This document shows positions 43,446-52,312 of a stretch of 64,000 nucleotides of DNA, piece after piece. This stretch comes from UMGS2069 sp900557585 (GTDB lineage: Bacteria; Bacillota; Clostridia; Christensenellales; UBA1242). Each line of letters opens with the position of its first letter. The stretch's first letter is position 1. The translations under genes were made by a program, and so were the position numbers. Below the pieces are notes generated by a model. The model was not told the origin of the DNA, did no database searches, and worked only from the letters and a program-made list of their open reading frames with translations. The stretch is from the NCBI GenBank assembly GCA_902476355.1, contig CABSCS010000001.1, positions 53,241 to 117,240 on the forward strand, read 5' to 3'.

Positions 43446-43831
43446 TTTTATTTTTTATTTTACTTGTTGATTTTTATTTATTCAAATATCATGTTTTTGC
43501 TTGTAATAGTATTTTTTTAGTTTTTAATATATTTTGATTTGCTTTGATTTTTTCAATATTAAGTGTGTAAACAAAACTTTTTTATATAAAAGAAAATAAT
43601 TGTTTTTGCGATTTATGGATTTATTGTGTTTAATCGTTTGTTTATGTGTGTCTTGTAGGGTGGAATATGAATAATTTTCAACACACATGTATGGTGATAT
43701 ATATTTTTTATTTGTTTTCTTTATATAATATTTTACGTGTGGTTTTGGGTATATGAGTTTTTTGTTTTTTATCACGTCTTTAACGTTTTATAAGATATTC
43801 TTATATTCTGAATGATTTATTTTATTTTTTA

Positions 43832-43847
43832 TGTTTCACGTGAAACA
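43832..43847. promoter_or_regulatory. parS site 3 (perfect)
   Basis: TGTTTCACGTGAAACA, 402 bp after site 2. Confidence 0.95.
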
Positions 43848-44219
43848 TTTTTTACATATTCTTTTTAAATTTGTTTTATATAATTTGTCGCCGTATATAG
43901 TAATTTTTTTAATCATGCTTGGCTGTTTTGAGTATTAAAATATAAAAAACAACATTTTAATATTCTTTTATTTGTTTTCATATAATACTTCATTACTTGT
44001 AGGTTTTGGATTTTTTGTTGATGTATTTATTATGTTGTATGGTTCTAATTATTAAATATATTTGTTATACAACCTGTGGATTCTTTTATTTGCTTTATAT
44101 ATATTATTGTCATGTGTGTGATATTATATTTGATACATGTTTCTTTGTTGTTATTCTGTTTATGTGTTTAATAAATATATTGTATTGTTTAATCTGTTTT
44201 TATAATTGAACATAAATAA

Positions 44220-44235
44220 TGTTTCACGTGAAACA
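44220..44235. promoter_or_regulatory. parS site 4 (perfect)
   Basis: TGTTTCACGTGAAACA, 388 bp after site 3. Confidence 0.95.
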
Positions 44236-44386
44236 TTATATTTTTTTAGATTAAAAGATTTATTATCACCTTTTGTATGTATATGCAATGTTTGATAGAT
44301 ATTTTATTATATTTTAGATTTTGTGTTGCTTGTATCTTGCCAGTATGGGGGATAATTGTGTTGCCTGTATGTTATGTGTGATTAAA

Positions 44387-44395
44387 TGTGGATAA
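44387..44395 (-). promoter_or_regulatory. DnaA-box match (TTATCCACA on minus strand)
   Basis: TGTGGATAA on the plus strand is the perfect strong DnaA box in reverse. It lies between parS sites 4 and 5. Confidence 0.5.
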
Positions 44396-44709
44396 ATCTT
44401 CGCAAAGTTGTAAATACGGCTTAAAACTTGAATTTCGGACTGTTTTCGGTTTCGTAACCATGAAAATTAGACTTGTATTTGTGTTTTGACATATTTAAAG
44501 CATTTTTAACTGTTGGTTTTATCTGAACTTCCTTTATTTTCGTATTATTAGAATATAACACCATTGTTGGTTGTGTTATAAAAAGAAAACTCTATTTAAC
44601 TTTGCGATTTTTTGATATGATATTTTTCGTAACTTTGTGACATTGAAAATAAGACATTATTTCGTATGTTGTAAAAAAATGTTTTGTTTTATAAATAAAT
44701 AAAACACAA

Positions 44710-44725
44710 TGTTTCACGTGAAACA
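44710..44725. promoter_or_regulatory. parS site 5 (perfect)
   Basis: TGTTTCACGTGAAACA, 490 bp after site 4. Confidence 0.95.
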
Positions 44726-45100
44726 CTATGGTTGTTTACTTGTATTTAATTGTCATGAATATTGCTTGCGCTTTTATTATTTTGTGTTATATTGGAATAA
44801 TTATTTCTGTTGTAACTACAATCTATTTGTATTGACGTTGGAACTTTTGCTGTTGATTTTACGTTTTTTATGTTTTAATAATTATTTGTTTGTTGGTTGT
44901 TTATATGTTTATATTTTTACCATTGTATGTTTTTAAAATGTTATTTTTCTTGTGAATACTTGTATTTTTTATGAAAACTTTTTGTGTTGTTTATTATTGT
45001 TTTTTAGTTGTTTTTTTATAGTCATTAGTATATATATTTTTTTGTTTAAATTTTTATTTATAAATTTATTTTGTTTTGTGATAATTGTTGTGGTTCTTGT

Positions 45101-45141
45101 AAAAAAAATAACCAACAAACCATATGTTGGTATTGTTGGTT
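45101..45141 (-). terminator. Intrinsic terminator after the CvpA-family gene
   Basis: Minus strand: long stem AACCAACAA-ACCA against TGGTATTGTTGGTT with one bulged base and a 5-base loop, followed by TATTTTTTTT. Confidence 0.85.
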
Positions 45142-45154
45142 ATTTTGATTTATT

Positions 45155-45925
45155 TTATATCATTTGCAGAAATAGCATTTTGTGTTCTTGAACGGCTTTG
45201 ACGACGGCGTTGAAGTTTAGATATTTATCGACTATTCCTTTGACGACATTGAATATCCAACTTCCAAGTTGAGATTGGTTTATATAGTCGAAAACAGATT
45301 TGAGGGAGCCGTCTTCGTTAAAGAATGAAAGGATAGAGAAGAGGAAGGCTATGAACAAGAACCCTTTTACAAGTCCGAACAGAACGCCAAGGATTCGGTC
45401 GGTTATTCTTATTCCGTCAATTTCGCGGGTTCTTTTGGTTATAAGACTGATTATCCATAAAACAAGATAGATGATGGCAAACGAGATTACAAAGCCTATA
45501 ATAAGTGAAAAGAATGCTGAAAATGATTTTGAAAGGATTTCATTTAAAGTGCAAGTTTCTTTTGCTTCGATTTGTTCGGGTGAAATTTTAATCATTGCGC
45601 CGAGCAATTTTTTGAATGGTACTTTTCCCTCGGAAAGTGTTTGCGCCACGTGTTTTGAAATTTCACTTTTGCTCATGCCAACCATGTTTGTGTCAAAAAG
45701 TGGGGTGGCGCTTGAAAATTTTGACATAAAACCTTTACACATTGCGCCTTCCATTCCAAACCAATTGTTTAAAAGGTTTGTTATTGGTCTTGCAAGAAAA
45801 ATTGAAATGCAAAAGTTTACAAATGTGCTGAAAACTGAAAGCAAAGAAAAGATAAGCCCTTTCCAGAAGCCTATTGCAATGAACACTATTAAAATTACAA
45901 TTATTCCAACATCAATCCAGTTCAT
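45155..45925 (-). CDS. CvpA-family membrane protein
   Basis: 256 residues with four hydrophobic segments: about 4-25, 28-50, 125-160 (two close segments or one long one) and 180-205. The N terminus, WIDVGIIVILIVFIAIGFWKG, is the start pattern of the CvpA family (PF02674; named for colicin V production in E. coli). In Firmicutes relatives sit near cell-envelope or DNA-repair genes; their molecular function is not settled. AAGG lies about 7 bases before the ATG. It is convergent with the parAB side, separated by the parS region, and has its own terminator. Confidence 0.75.
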   Translation of the reverse strand: MNWIDVGIIVILIVFIAIGFWKGLIFSLLSVFSTFVNFCISIFLARPITNLLNNWFGMEGAMCKGFMSKFSSATPLFDTNMVGMSKSEISKHVAQTLSEGKVPFKKLLGAMIKISPEQIEAKETCTLNEILSKSFSAFFSLIIGFVISFAIIYLVLWIISLITKRTREIDGIRITDRILGVLFGLVKGFLFIAFLFSILSFFNEDGSLKSVFDYINQSQLGSWIFNVVKGIVDKYLNFNAVVKAVQEHKMLFLQMI

Positions 45926-46098
45926 AACATACCTTGGTTTTATCTATTTACATTATATATAATATTATATAAAAAGTAAAGTAATGAAAATACAAAATCC
46001 GCAAAATGTGTGTTTTCTTTTATAATTTTTAGAGTAATTTTTGAAATTTCGCGCAAAAATATTGTTTTTCTTGGACTTTGTTTGTTAAAAATTATTTT

Positions 46099-46614
46099 AT
46101 GGATACAAACATTGTAAAAGTATTAAAAGTTCAAAACAACATTTCAATTATTAACATGCTTGAAAAAGCAAAACAAAATGAACAAAAAAGTAACATTGTT
46201 TTTCTTTGTGTGGGAAACTCGAAAATATGGTATGACTGCTTTGGACCATTTGTTGGAAGTCTTATTCAAAAACTTGGGCTTGAATATTTTGTTTATGGAA
46301 ACATTCGGTCGAACATTTTGCTTTCGAATATTCAAGAATATATAGACATGATATATCGTTTTCACACAAATCCATATATCATTGTTCTTGACAGTTCAAT
46401 TTCTGATGTTTTGGATTTTGACATTATTGTGAAAGAGGGGGCAACAGTTTGTGGGGCTTTTTCACAATCACCTCTTGAGGTTGGAGATATGAAGATTTCA
46501 TGCCTTGTTCCCGCAAAAGAAATTAAAAGTTCAGCAGGATACACAAAAATGCTTTCCGAGATAAAAAGAATAGGTTTCTTTTTGAATCATGTTTTTGGAG
46601 ACAAAAGTGCGTGA
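46099..46614 (+). CDS. yyaC: YyaC-like sporulation protein (DUF1256)
   Basis: 171 residues. The core FLCVGNSKIWYDCFGPFVGS, the following LGNI-like YGNIRSNI segment, IIVLDSSISD, and the ending KISCLVPAKEI are those of DUF1256 / putative sporulation protein YyaC, a fold related to germination proteases and hydrogenase maturation proteases. In B. subtilis yyaC lies beside soj-spo0J and yyaF (ychF), as it does here, and it is found in spore formers. No clear ribosome site precedes the ATG. A TTG seven codons upstream would extend the protein but has no better signal, so the start is provisional. Biochemical role unknown. Confidence 0.85.
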   Translation: MDTNIVKVLKVQNNISIINMLEKAKQNEQKSNIVFLCVGNSKIWYDCFGPFVGSLIQKLGLEYFVYGNIRSNILLSNIQEYIDMIYRFHTNPYIIVLDSSISDVLDFDIIVKEGATVCGAFSQSPLEVGDMKISCLVPAKEIKSSAGYTKMLSEIKRIGFFLNHVFGDKSA

Positions 46615-46808
46615 TTTTGTAAATTTCATAACATTTTTAATAAATTTTATGCATTTTTGCAGTTTTTGCACATGATTTTGATTTTTTATGCAATTTTTTA
46701 GTGCACCATTTTGCGAAAATATTTGATATATTTAATATTTTATGATAATATTATGTTACATGGCAAGCATTATGAAATGTGCTTTCTGCGATGAATTATG
46801 GAGGCAAT

Positions 46809-49055
46809 ATGAACGAACAAGAAAACAAAGAAAATCAAATTAAACCAAAGGGTGGTTTAATGAGCAAAATTGTTGTTTTCCTTATGGCAGTTGTTTTGAT
46901 AATTTTGCTGTTCTGGGTTGTTTCAATCTCTTCGAAAGGGGAACAAATTTCCTATGACACTTTTGTTTCATATACAAATGAAGGAAAGATTGAACGCGTT
47001 GAACTGAATGCAAAACAAATCAACATTTTGACAAAAGATGGAAAGTGGCAATGGTTCTATAACCGTGACAGCATTGAAGACGACACTTTGGCTGTTGTGA
47101 AAGAATATAACAAAACCGTTGATGAGAAGAACATGGCAGACCCTTCACTTCAACTTACTAAAATTAAAATTGTTCCTGGAACAACCACTACATTTAATAT
47201 TTTGAATGTTATTTATCCAGTTTTACTTTTGGTTGTTGGCATTTTAATGGTTTCTTATCTTGTGAACCAATTTAAAGGAATCAACCGAAACAATATGGAC
47301 TTTGTGAAGAACCGTGCAAGAATAATTCCAAGCAAGGTTAAATTTGACAAAGTTGCTGGCGCAGACGAAGAAAAAGCACAACTTGAAGAAATTATCGAGT
47401 TTTTGAAAAATCCAGATAAGTTTACAAGAGTTGGCGCAAGAATTCCAAAAGGAGTTTTGCTTGTTGGCCCTCCTGGAACCGGAAAAACATTGCTTGCAAA
47501 AGCAGTTGCTGGCGAAGCAAATGTTCCATTCTTTACTATTTCGGGTTCAGACTTCATGGAACTTTATGTTGGTGTTGGTGCTTCTCGTGTCAGAGATTTG
47601 TTTGAAAACGCAAAGAAAGCAAAACCTTGCATTGTGTTTATTGATGAAATTGATGCAGTTGGAAGACAAAGAGGCACTGGTCTTGGTGGCGGAAATGATG
47701 AAAGAGAGCAAACCTTAAACCAACTTCTTGTTCAAATGGATGGTTTCGAACAAAATGAAGGAATCATTGTGATGGCTGCAACAAACCGCGCAGACATTCT
47801 TGACCCAGCACTTACTCGTCCTGGAAGATTTGACCGTCAAATTTATATTGGCAGACCAGACGTGAAAGGAAGAGAAGAAATTCTTCGTGTTCACAGTGAA
47901 GGCAAACCACTTGCAAGCGATGTTAACTTAAGTGACATTGCAAAAGTTACAATTGGCTTTACTGGTGCAGACCTTGAAAACCTTATGAACGAATCTGCAC
48001 TTCGAGCAGCAAGATTCAACCGCACTCAAATTATCATGGAAGATATCAACAAATCTCTTGTGAAAGTTGAAATGGGTGAGGCTAAACATTCATATATCAT
48101 TTCAGATGAAGACAAGAAAATCACAGCATATCACGAGGCTGGACATGCAGTTATTGGCAGATGTGTGAAAAACAATCAACCTGTTCACGAAGTTTCTATC
48201 ATTCAACGTGGTGGAGCAGCGGGATATACAATGAGTCATCCAGATGACGATCACGCACACATGACTCGTGGAAAAATGTTTGATGAAATTACAATGCTTC
48301 TTGGCGGACGTGCCTCAGAGACATTGTTCCTTGATGACATTACTGCTGGCGCATCAAGCGACATTAAAAGAGCAACCGACCTTGCACGAGCAATGGTTAC
48401 TGAATATGGAATGAGCGAAACAATTGGAGCCGTGAACTATGGTGGCGAAGGAAGCCAAGTGTTTATTGGTCGTGACTATCAAGATCGTGTTTCATATTCC
48501 GAAAAAGAGGCAAGCGTTATTGATGCTGAAATCAAAAAGATTATTGATAAATGCTTTGCCGAGGCACAAGAAATTTTGACAAAACATAAATCACAAGTTG
48601 ACACAATGGTTGAAGTTTTGCTTGAAAAAGAAACAATTTATAAAGATGATGTTGAACTTATCATGAGCGGGGCAACCAAACAAGAAGTTGAAAAATCAAT
48701 GCAAGAAAGAGCAAAGGCTCGTGAAGAAGAAAACAAGAAACGTCTTGAAGAGGAGGAAAAGAAAAAACAAGCCTCGGTTCCAGACGACAACTATATCGAC
48801 GCTCTTTTGAAAATTGCCGAAGAAAGAGCAAAACAAAAAAATGAAGGAACAATAGAAACCAAAGTTGCTGGCGAAAAAGAAAAGAAAGAAGAACCAAAAG
48901 TTGAGGAAAAACCTGTTTCAGACAAAAAGACTTCTGAAAAGAAAAAAGAAAAAACAACTTCTGAAACCAAAACTGAAAAAGCAGAAGAAGTGAAAACAAA
49001 GAAAACTTCTGCATCAAAACCAAAAACCAAAACAAAAACAGATGAGGAAAAATAA
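46809..49055 (+). CDS. ftsH: ATP-dependent zinc metalloprotease FtsH
   Basis: 748 residues. FtsH is a membrane-bound hexameric AAA+ protease that degrades misassembled membrane proteins and short-lived regulators. Transmembrane segment 1 is about residues 20-43, an extracytoplasmic domain follows, and segment 2 is about 135-157. The AAA domain has Walker A GPPGTGKT, Walker B CIVFIDEIDAVG, and the second region of homology (ATNRADILDPALTRPGRFDR). The zinc site is HEAGH with the third ligand in the TAGASSDIKRAT region. The ribosome site GGAGG at 46800-46804 decides the ATG at 46809 over an in-frame GTG at 46779. The C terminus carries an unusual tail of more than 110 residues rich in Lys, Glu and Thr. 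The next gene begins one base after the stop. Confidence 0.95.
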   Translation: MNEQENKENQIKPKGGLMSKIVVFLMAVVLIILLFWVVSISSKGEQISYDTFVSYTNEGKIERVELNAKQINILTKDGKWQWFYNRDSIEDDTLAVVKEYNKTVDEKNMADPSLQLTKIKIVPGTTTTFNILNVIYPVLLLVVGILMVSYLVNQFKGINRNNMDFVKNRARIIPSKVKFDKVAGADEEKAQLEEIIEFLKNPDKFTRVGARIPKGVLLVGPPGTGKTLLAKAVAGEANVPFFTISGSDFMELYVGVGASRVRDLFENAKKAKPCIVFIDEIDAVGRQRGTGLGGGNDEREQTLNQLLVQMDGFEQNEGIIVMAATNRADILDPALTRPGRFDRQIYIGRPDVKGREEILRVHSEGKPLASDVNLSDIAKVTIGFTGADLENLMNESALRAARFNRTQIIMEDINKSLVKVEMGEAKHSYIISDEDKKITAYHEAGHAVIGRCVKNNQPVHEVSIIQRGGAAGYTMSHPDDDHAHMTRGKMFDEITMLLGGRASETLFLDDITAGASSDIKRATDLARAMVTEYGMSETIGAVNYGGEGSQVFIGRDYQDRVSYSEKEASVIDAEIKKIIDKCFAEAQEILTKHKSQVDTMVEVLLEKETIYKDDVELIMSGATKQEVEKSMQERAKAREEENKKRLEEEEKKKQASVPDDNYIDALLKIAEERAKQKNEGTIETKVAGEKEKKEEPKVEEKPVSDKKTSEKKKEKTTSETKTEKAEEVKTKKTSASKPKTKTKTDEEK

Positions 49056-49056
49056 T

Positions 49057-49629
49057 ATGAACTTTAAAAAATTTGCAATTTTTTCATGTGTTATTGTTGC
49101 CATTATCGCAGCAACAATGGTTGTTCTTGGTTGCATTCGAGTTAACAGCAAACTTGACATTGAAGAACCAACAACATTCGTATATTATTTAAAAACATCG
49201 GTTGGTTTAGAAAAAACAAAAACTGATTCACCAAAGATTTATAATAACCTTAAAAAGAAAGTTGACGAAATGACAAATTTGAGCATTTTCGACTATATGG
49301 CAAAAGGAATCAGCCTTAAAGCAAAACCTGGTCAAGACTATGACAACAATTTTCCACCATATAGGAATTTAAATAAAGAAGAGGGATTTTTCCTTGAAAT
49401 GCAATATGAAAACACACAAACCATTGTTGTTGAAATTGATGGCAACACAAAGGTTGTTGAGTTCACAGGGCTTATGATGCAAGTTAAAAACTCTGCAAGA
49501 GCAAGCGAAGTTGCACTTTATTTCTCAACTTCAACAGGTTCAAGCAAGAGTTATAAAGACAACCCAATTATTATTGTTGCAAAACAAAGAAATCTTTATA
49601 GATATTTAAACACTCTTGTTGAAGACTAA
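49057..49629 (+). CDS. Putative lipoprotein of unknown function, coupled to ftsH
   Basis: 190 residues, not recognised. The N terminus is KK followed by a hydrophobic stretch (about residues 8-25) ending VVLGC, close to a lipobox with Cys at about 27. It is therefore probably a lipoprotein, otherwise a single-pass anchored protein; the remainder is soluble and mixed alpha/beta in character. The ATG lies one base past the ftsH stop with GAGG inside the end of ftsH, so it is translationally coupled. A factor interacting with FtsH or its substrates is a guess from position only. A strong terminator closes the operon. Confidence 0.75.
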   Translation: MNFKKFAIFSCVIVAIIAATMVVLGCIRVNSKLDIEEPTTFVYYLKTSVGLEKTKTDSPKIYNNLKKKVDEMTNLSIFDYMAKGISLKAKPGQDYDNNFPPYRNLNKEEGFFLEMQYENTQTIVVEIDGNTKVVEFTGLMMQVKNSARASEVALYFSTSTGSSKSYKDNPIIIVAKQRNLYRYLNTLVED

Positions 49630-49634
49630 AAAAT

Positions 49635-49662
49635 AATCACTCCAATTTTGGGGTGATTTTTT
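49635..49662 (+). terminator. Intrinsic terminator of the ftsH operon
   Basis: 11-bp stem AATCACTCCAA/TTGGGGTGATT with one G-T pair, TT loop, and T-run. Confidence 0.9.
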
Positions 49663-49940
49663 ATGCTTAAAAACTGAGGCCAAGGGATAATGATTTGTTT
49701 TTTTATTTATCTTTGTTTTCTGTGCTGTCAAAATTAAATTTTATAGTGCTGAAAGATGTGAATGATTTGATTTATATAATGAGTTAGTGATGTTAAATGT
49801 GTGAATGTAATATTATTTTAAAATGAAAGAAAAGTATAACGATTGGTAAAATGTTTTAAAAACACATACTTGATTGTTTTTTATTAAAAAAATGTGTTGT
49901 TGAAATTGATGATAAATTGCATTGATATTTATAAAGTAAG

Positions 49941-49977
49941 CAAAAATAAAAGCACTCAAAAGAGTGCTTTATTTTGT
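49941..49977. terminator. Bidirectional intrinsic terminator after ychF
   Basis: Perfect stem AAAGCACTC/GAGTGCTTT with an AAAA loop (49949-49970). T-runs occur in both directions. It ends ychF on the minus strand and could end any plus-strand transcript from the 280-bp gap to its left. Confidence 0.85.
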
Positions 49978-49988
49978 TTATAGCGCAT

Positions 49989-50004
49989 TGTTTCATGTGA
50001 AACA
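49989..50004. promoter_or_regulatory. parS site 6 (one mismatch)
   Basis: TGTTTCATGTGAAACA, one base from consensus. It lies between the ychF stop and its terminator, 5.3 kb from the main cluster. Confidence 0.75.
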
Positions 50005-50006
50005 TT

Positions 50007-51104
50007 TTAAACATTGAAGCGGAAAAGCATAACGTCACCGTCTTGCACCACATAATCTTTGCCTTCAATTCGAACTTTTCCGGCTTCTTTTGCAGATTGA
50101 TAGTTTCCATATTCAACAAGAGTTTCATATGGCACAACTTCGGCTTTAATGAATCCTTTTTCAAAGTCTGTGTGAATTTTTCCAGCGGCTTGTGGAGCCT
50201 TTGAACCTTTCATGATTGTCCATGCCCTAACTTCTTTTTCGCCGGCAGTCAAGAAACTGATTTGACCAAGCAAGCGATATCCAATTTGAATGATTCGGTC
50301 AAGCCCACTTTCTTTGAGTCCAAGGTCATCAAGAAACATTTGTCTTTCGTCATCATCAAGTTCGGTGAGTTCTTGTTCAACTTTTGCAGAAATTACAAGA
50401 ACTTCGGAACCTTCTTTCTTTGCAAATTCTTTCACTTCTTTCACAAATTTGATGTCGTCTTCATTTTTGCCAAGGTCGCTTTCTGCAATGTTGCATGCAT
50501 AGATAACAGGTTTGGTTGTGATAAGAAAAAGTGAAGATGCAATTTTCTTTTGGTCATCTGAAAGGTTGGCACTTCTTGCAGGTTCGCCATTTTCAAGTTT
50601 TTCTTTGATTATGTTTAAAACTTCAAGTTCGGCTTTTGCATCTTTGTCGCCCTGTTTTGCTTTCTTTTCGGTTTTTTCAATTCTTGAAGAAACGCTTTCA
50701 AGGTCGGCAAGAGAAAGTTCAATGTTGATGGTTTCAATGTCTCTGATTGGGTTGATAGAGCCCTCAACGTGGGTTATGTTTGCATCTTCAAAACAACGAA
50801 CAACGTGAACGATTGCTTCGCATTCACGAATTGATGCAAGGAAACGGTTTCCAAGACCTTCACCGCGTGAAGCCCCTTTAACAAGACCCGCAATGTCAAC
50901 AAATTTCAAACTTGCGTGTGTGATTTTTTGTGTGTGATATAGTTCGCCAAGAACATCAAGACGATGGTCAGGAACGGCAACAACTCCAACATTTGGCTCT
51001 ATTGTGCAAAATGGATAGTTTGCGCTTTCTGCTCCCGCTTTTGTAATGGCGTTAAAAAGTGTGCTTTTTCCAACATTTGGAAGTCCTACAACTCCAAGTT
51101 CCAT
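50007..51104 (-). CDS. ychF: Redox-regulated ATPase/GTPase YchF (Obg family)
   Basis: 365 residues, the usual length. YchF is a ribosome-associated, ATP-preferring Obg-like P-loop protein implicated in translation and stress. G1 is GLPNVGKSTLFNAIT at the N terminus, G3 is DIAGLVKGASRGEGLGN, the family's NxxE-type region follows, and the C-terminal TGS-like domain contains IQIGYRLLGQISFLTAGEKEVRAWT and ends in DGDVMLFRFNV. AAAGGGAG lies 7 bases before the ATG at 51104, which rules out an in-frame start 18 codons upstream. A TATAAT (51143-51138, minus) is its probable -10. It is the homologue of yyaF in the soj-spo0J neighbourhood of Bacillus. Confidence 0.95.
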   Translation of the reverse strand: MELGVVGLPNVGKSTLFNAITKAGAESANYPFCTIEPNVGVVAVPDHRLDVLGELYHTQKITHASLKFVDIAGLVKGASRGEGLGNRFLASIRECEAIVHVVRCFEDANITHVEGSINPIRDIETINIELSLADLESVSSRIEKTEKKAKQGDKDAKAELEVLNIIKEKLENGEPARSANLSDDQKKIASSLFLITTKPVIYACNIAESDLGKNEDDIKFVKEVKEFAKKEGSEVLVISAKVEQELTELDDDERQMFLDDLGLKESGLDRIIQIGYRLLGQISFLTAGEKEVRAWTIMKGSKAPQAAGKIHTDFEKGFIKAEVVPYETLVEYGNYQSAKEAGKVRIEGKDYVVQDGDVMLFRFNV

Positions 51105-51222
51105 ATTTTTTCTCCCTTTAAATTTGTTTGCTTGTTCATTATACTCGACTTTTCGCAAAAAATAAAGTGTATTTTGATATTAAAATTGCTCATTTGGCAT
51201 AAAATTGTTTATGGAGTGTGTT

Positions 51223-52008
51223 ATGGACATTTTAAAAGCAATTGTTCTTGGCATTGTTCAAGGGCTTACAGAGTTTTTGCCGATTTCTTCTTCTGGGCAT
51301 TTGATGATTGTTGAAAGCCTGCTTTCTTTTTCGGGTGGGGGAATGTTTTATAATGTTATGCTTCATGTGGCGTCGCTTCTTGCGGTTGTCATTGTTTTTT
51401 GGAAAGATGTTGTTCGAATTTTGAAAAATCCACTTGGTGAAGAAATGAGGCATATTGTTCTTGCAACCATTCCAACGGTGATTATTGCTCTTGTTGTGAA
51501 CCATTTTTGTAATGACTATATGCTGAAAAGTTTTGTTGGTTTTGGATTTTTGATTTCTGCAATTGTAATTTTGATAACATCAATTTTGCAAAAACAAAGC
51601 AAATCTGTTTGTTTTGAAAACATGACAAATGGAAAGGCTTTCACCATAGGTGTTGTTCAAGGGCTTGCGGTTTTCCCTGGAATTTCGCGCTCTGGAAGCA
51701 CAATTTGTGCAGGGCTTATTCAGAAAGTTGAAAGAGAAAAAAGTGCGTCATTCAGTTTCCTTATAAGCGTTCCTGTAATATTAGGAGGCATGGTTTTTGA
51801 ACTTGCTGGCGGAATTAAAAATGGCTTTGGTTCGGTTTCGGCTTTGCCTTGCATTTTTGGTTTTTTGGCATCTTTTGTTGTTGCTTTGTTTTCAATCAAG
51901 TTTATGATGAAAATTGTGAAAAAAGGCAATTGGTGGGGCTTTTCGGTTTATTTGTTTTTGCTTTCTGTTTTTGTTCTTCTTAACCAATTTGTGTTTGGGT
52001 GGTTTTAA
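51223..52008 (+). CDS. uppP: Undecaprenyl-diphosphate phosphatase UppP (BacA)
   Basis: 261 residues. An integral membrane phosphatase that recycles undecaprenyl diphosphate to the monophosphate carrier of wall synthesis; overexpression of family members gives bacitracin tolerance. Conserved motif 1 (GIVQGLTEFLPISSSGHL) and motif 2 (GVVQGLAVFPGISRSGST) are intact, with about eight hydrophobic helices in between and after. GGAG lies 6 bases before the ATG at 51223; upstream TTG and ATG codons in frame lack this. It is divergent from ychF. Confidence 0.95.
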   Translation: MDILKAIVLGIVQGLTEFLPISSSGHLMIVESLLSFSGGGMFYNVMLHVASLLAVVIVFWKDVVRILKNPLGEEMRHIVLATIPTVIIALVVNHFCNDYMLKSFVGFGFLISAIVILITSILQKQSKSVCFENMTNGKAFTIGVVQGLAVFPGISRSGSTICAGLIQKVEREKSASFSFLISVPVILGGMVFELAGGIKNGFGSVSALPCIFGFLASFVVALFSIKFMMKIVKKGNWWGFSVYLFLLSVFVLLNQFVFGWF

Positions 52009-52099
52009 ACTTTTTTTACTAGTTTTTTACAATAATGTTGGTTTTTAATATTAAAAAAAGTGGTTTTTTGCATTTTTTTGAAAGAATAAGGTGAGTGAA

Positions 52100-52134
52100 A
52101 AATAAAAAAGAGATGCTTTGTTGCATCTCTTTTT
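52100..52134. terminator. Bidirectional terminator between uppP and the 32-residue ORF
   Basis: Stem AAAGAGATGC/GCATCTCTTT with a 6-base loop. T-runs follow on both strands, so it serves the small minus-strand ORF and probably uppP. Confidence 0.85.
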
Positions 52135-52153
52135 AGAAATTAAAATAAAGATT

Positions 52154-52252
52154 TTAACGTCTTGAACCACCGCAATTTTTGATGTCTGTTGTGTTTTTTT
52201 CAGAACTATTTCTAGTGCAAGACTTTTTCTTTTTTTCAACTTTGTTTTTCAT
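52154..52252 (-). CDS. Small basic protein, 32 residues
   Basis: A 32-codon ORF read from the sequence: it starts MKNKVEKKKKSCTRNSS and ends CGGSRR. It has an excellent ribosome site (AGGAG 6 bases before the ATG) and an intrinsic terminator 20 bases after the stop. The peptide is highly charged, with two cysteines and no membrane segment. Upstream, CATACTAT (minus, 52288-52281) resembles both a sigma-A -10 (TACTAT) and the -10 of mother-cell sporulation promoters. No family was recognised. The independent translation and termination signals argue for a real gene or a small regulatory transcript. Confidence 0.5.
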   Translation of the reverse strand: MKNKVEKKKKSCTRNSSEKNTTDIKNCGGSRR

Positions 52253-52312
52253 TGCATTCTCCTTTTTATAATTTCTATTTATAGTATGAAGCGAAAGAGT
52301 TTATGTTATGCA

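Larger units (their letters stand above)
42425..45100. other. 2.7-kb gene-free T/G-rich region with four parS sites
   Basis: No ORF here has a ribosome site or recognisable product; the small frames encode Phe/Tyr/Leu/Cys-rich peptides that only reflect T-rich DNA. The plus strand is strongly T- and G-biased (for example 43621-43680 has 14 G and 3 C). It contains parS sites at 43430, 43832, 44220 and 44710, DnaA-box matches at 43044 and 44387, and the second copy of an 18-bp motif at 42632-42649. It looks like an origin-proximal partition (centromere) region. Confidence 0.65.

Noticed and set aside
43332..44936. Short plus-strand ORFs rich in Phe, Tyr, Leu and Cys in the parS region
   Set aside because: They follow from T-rich DNA, overlap parS sites and have no ribosome sites.
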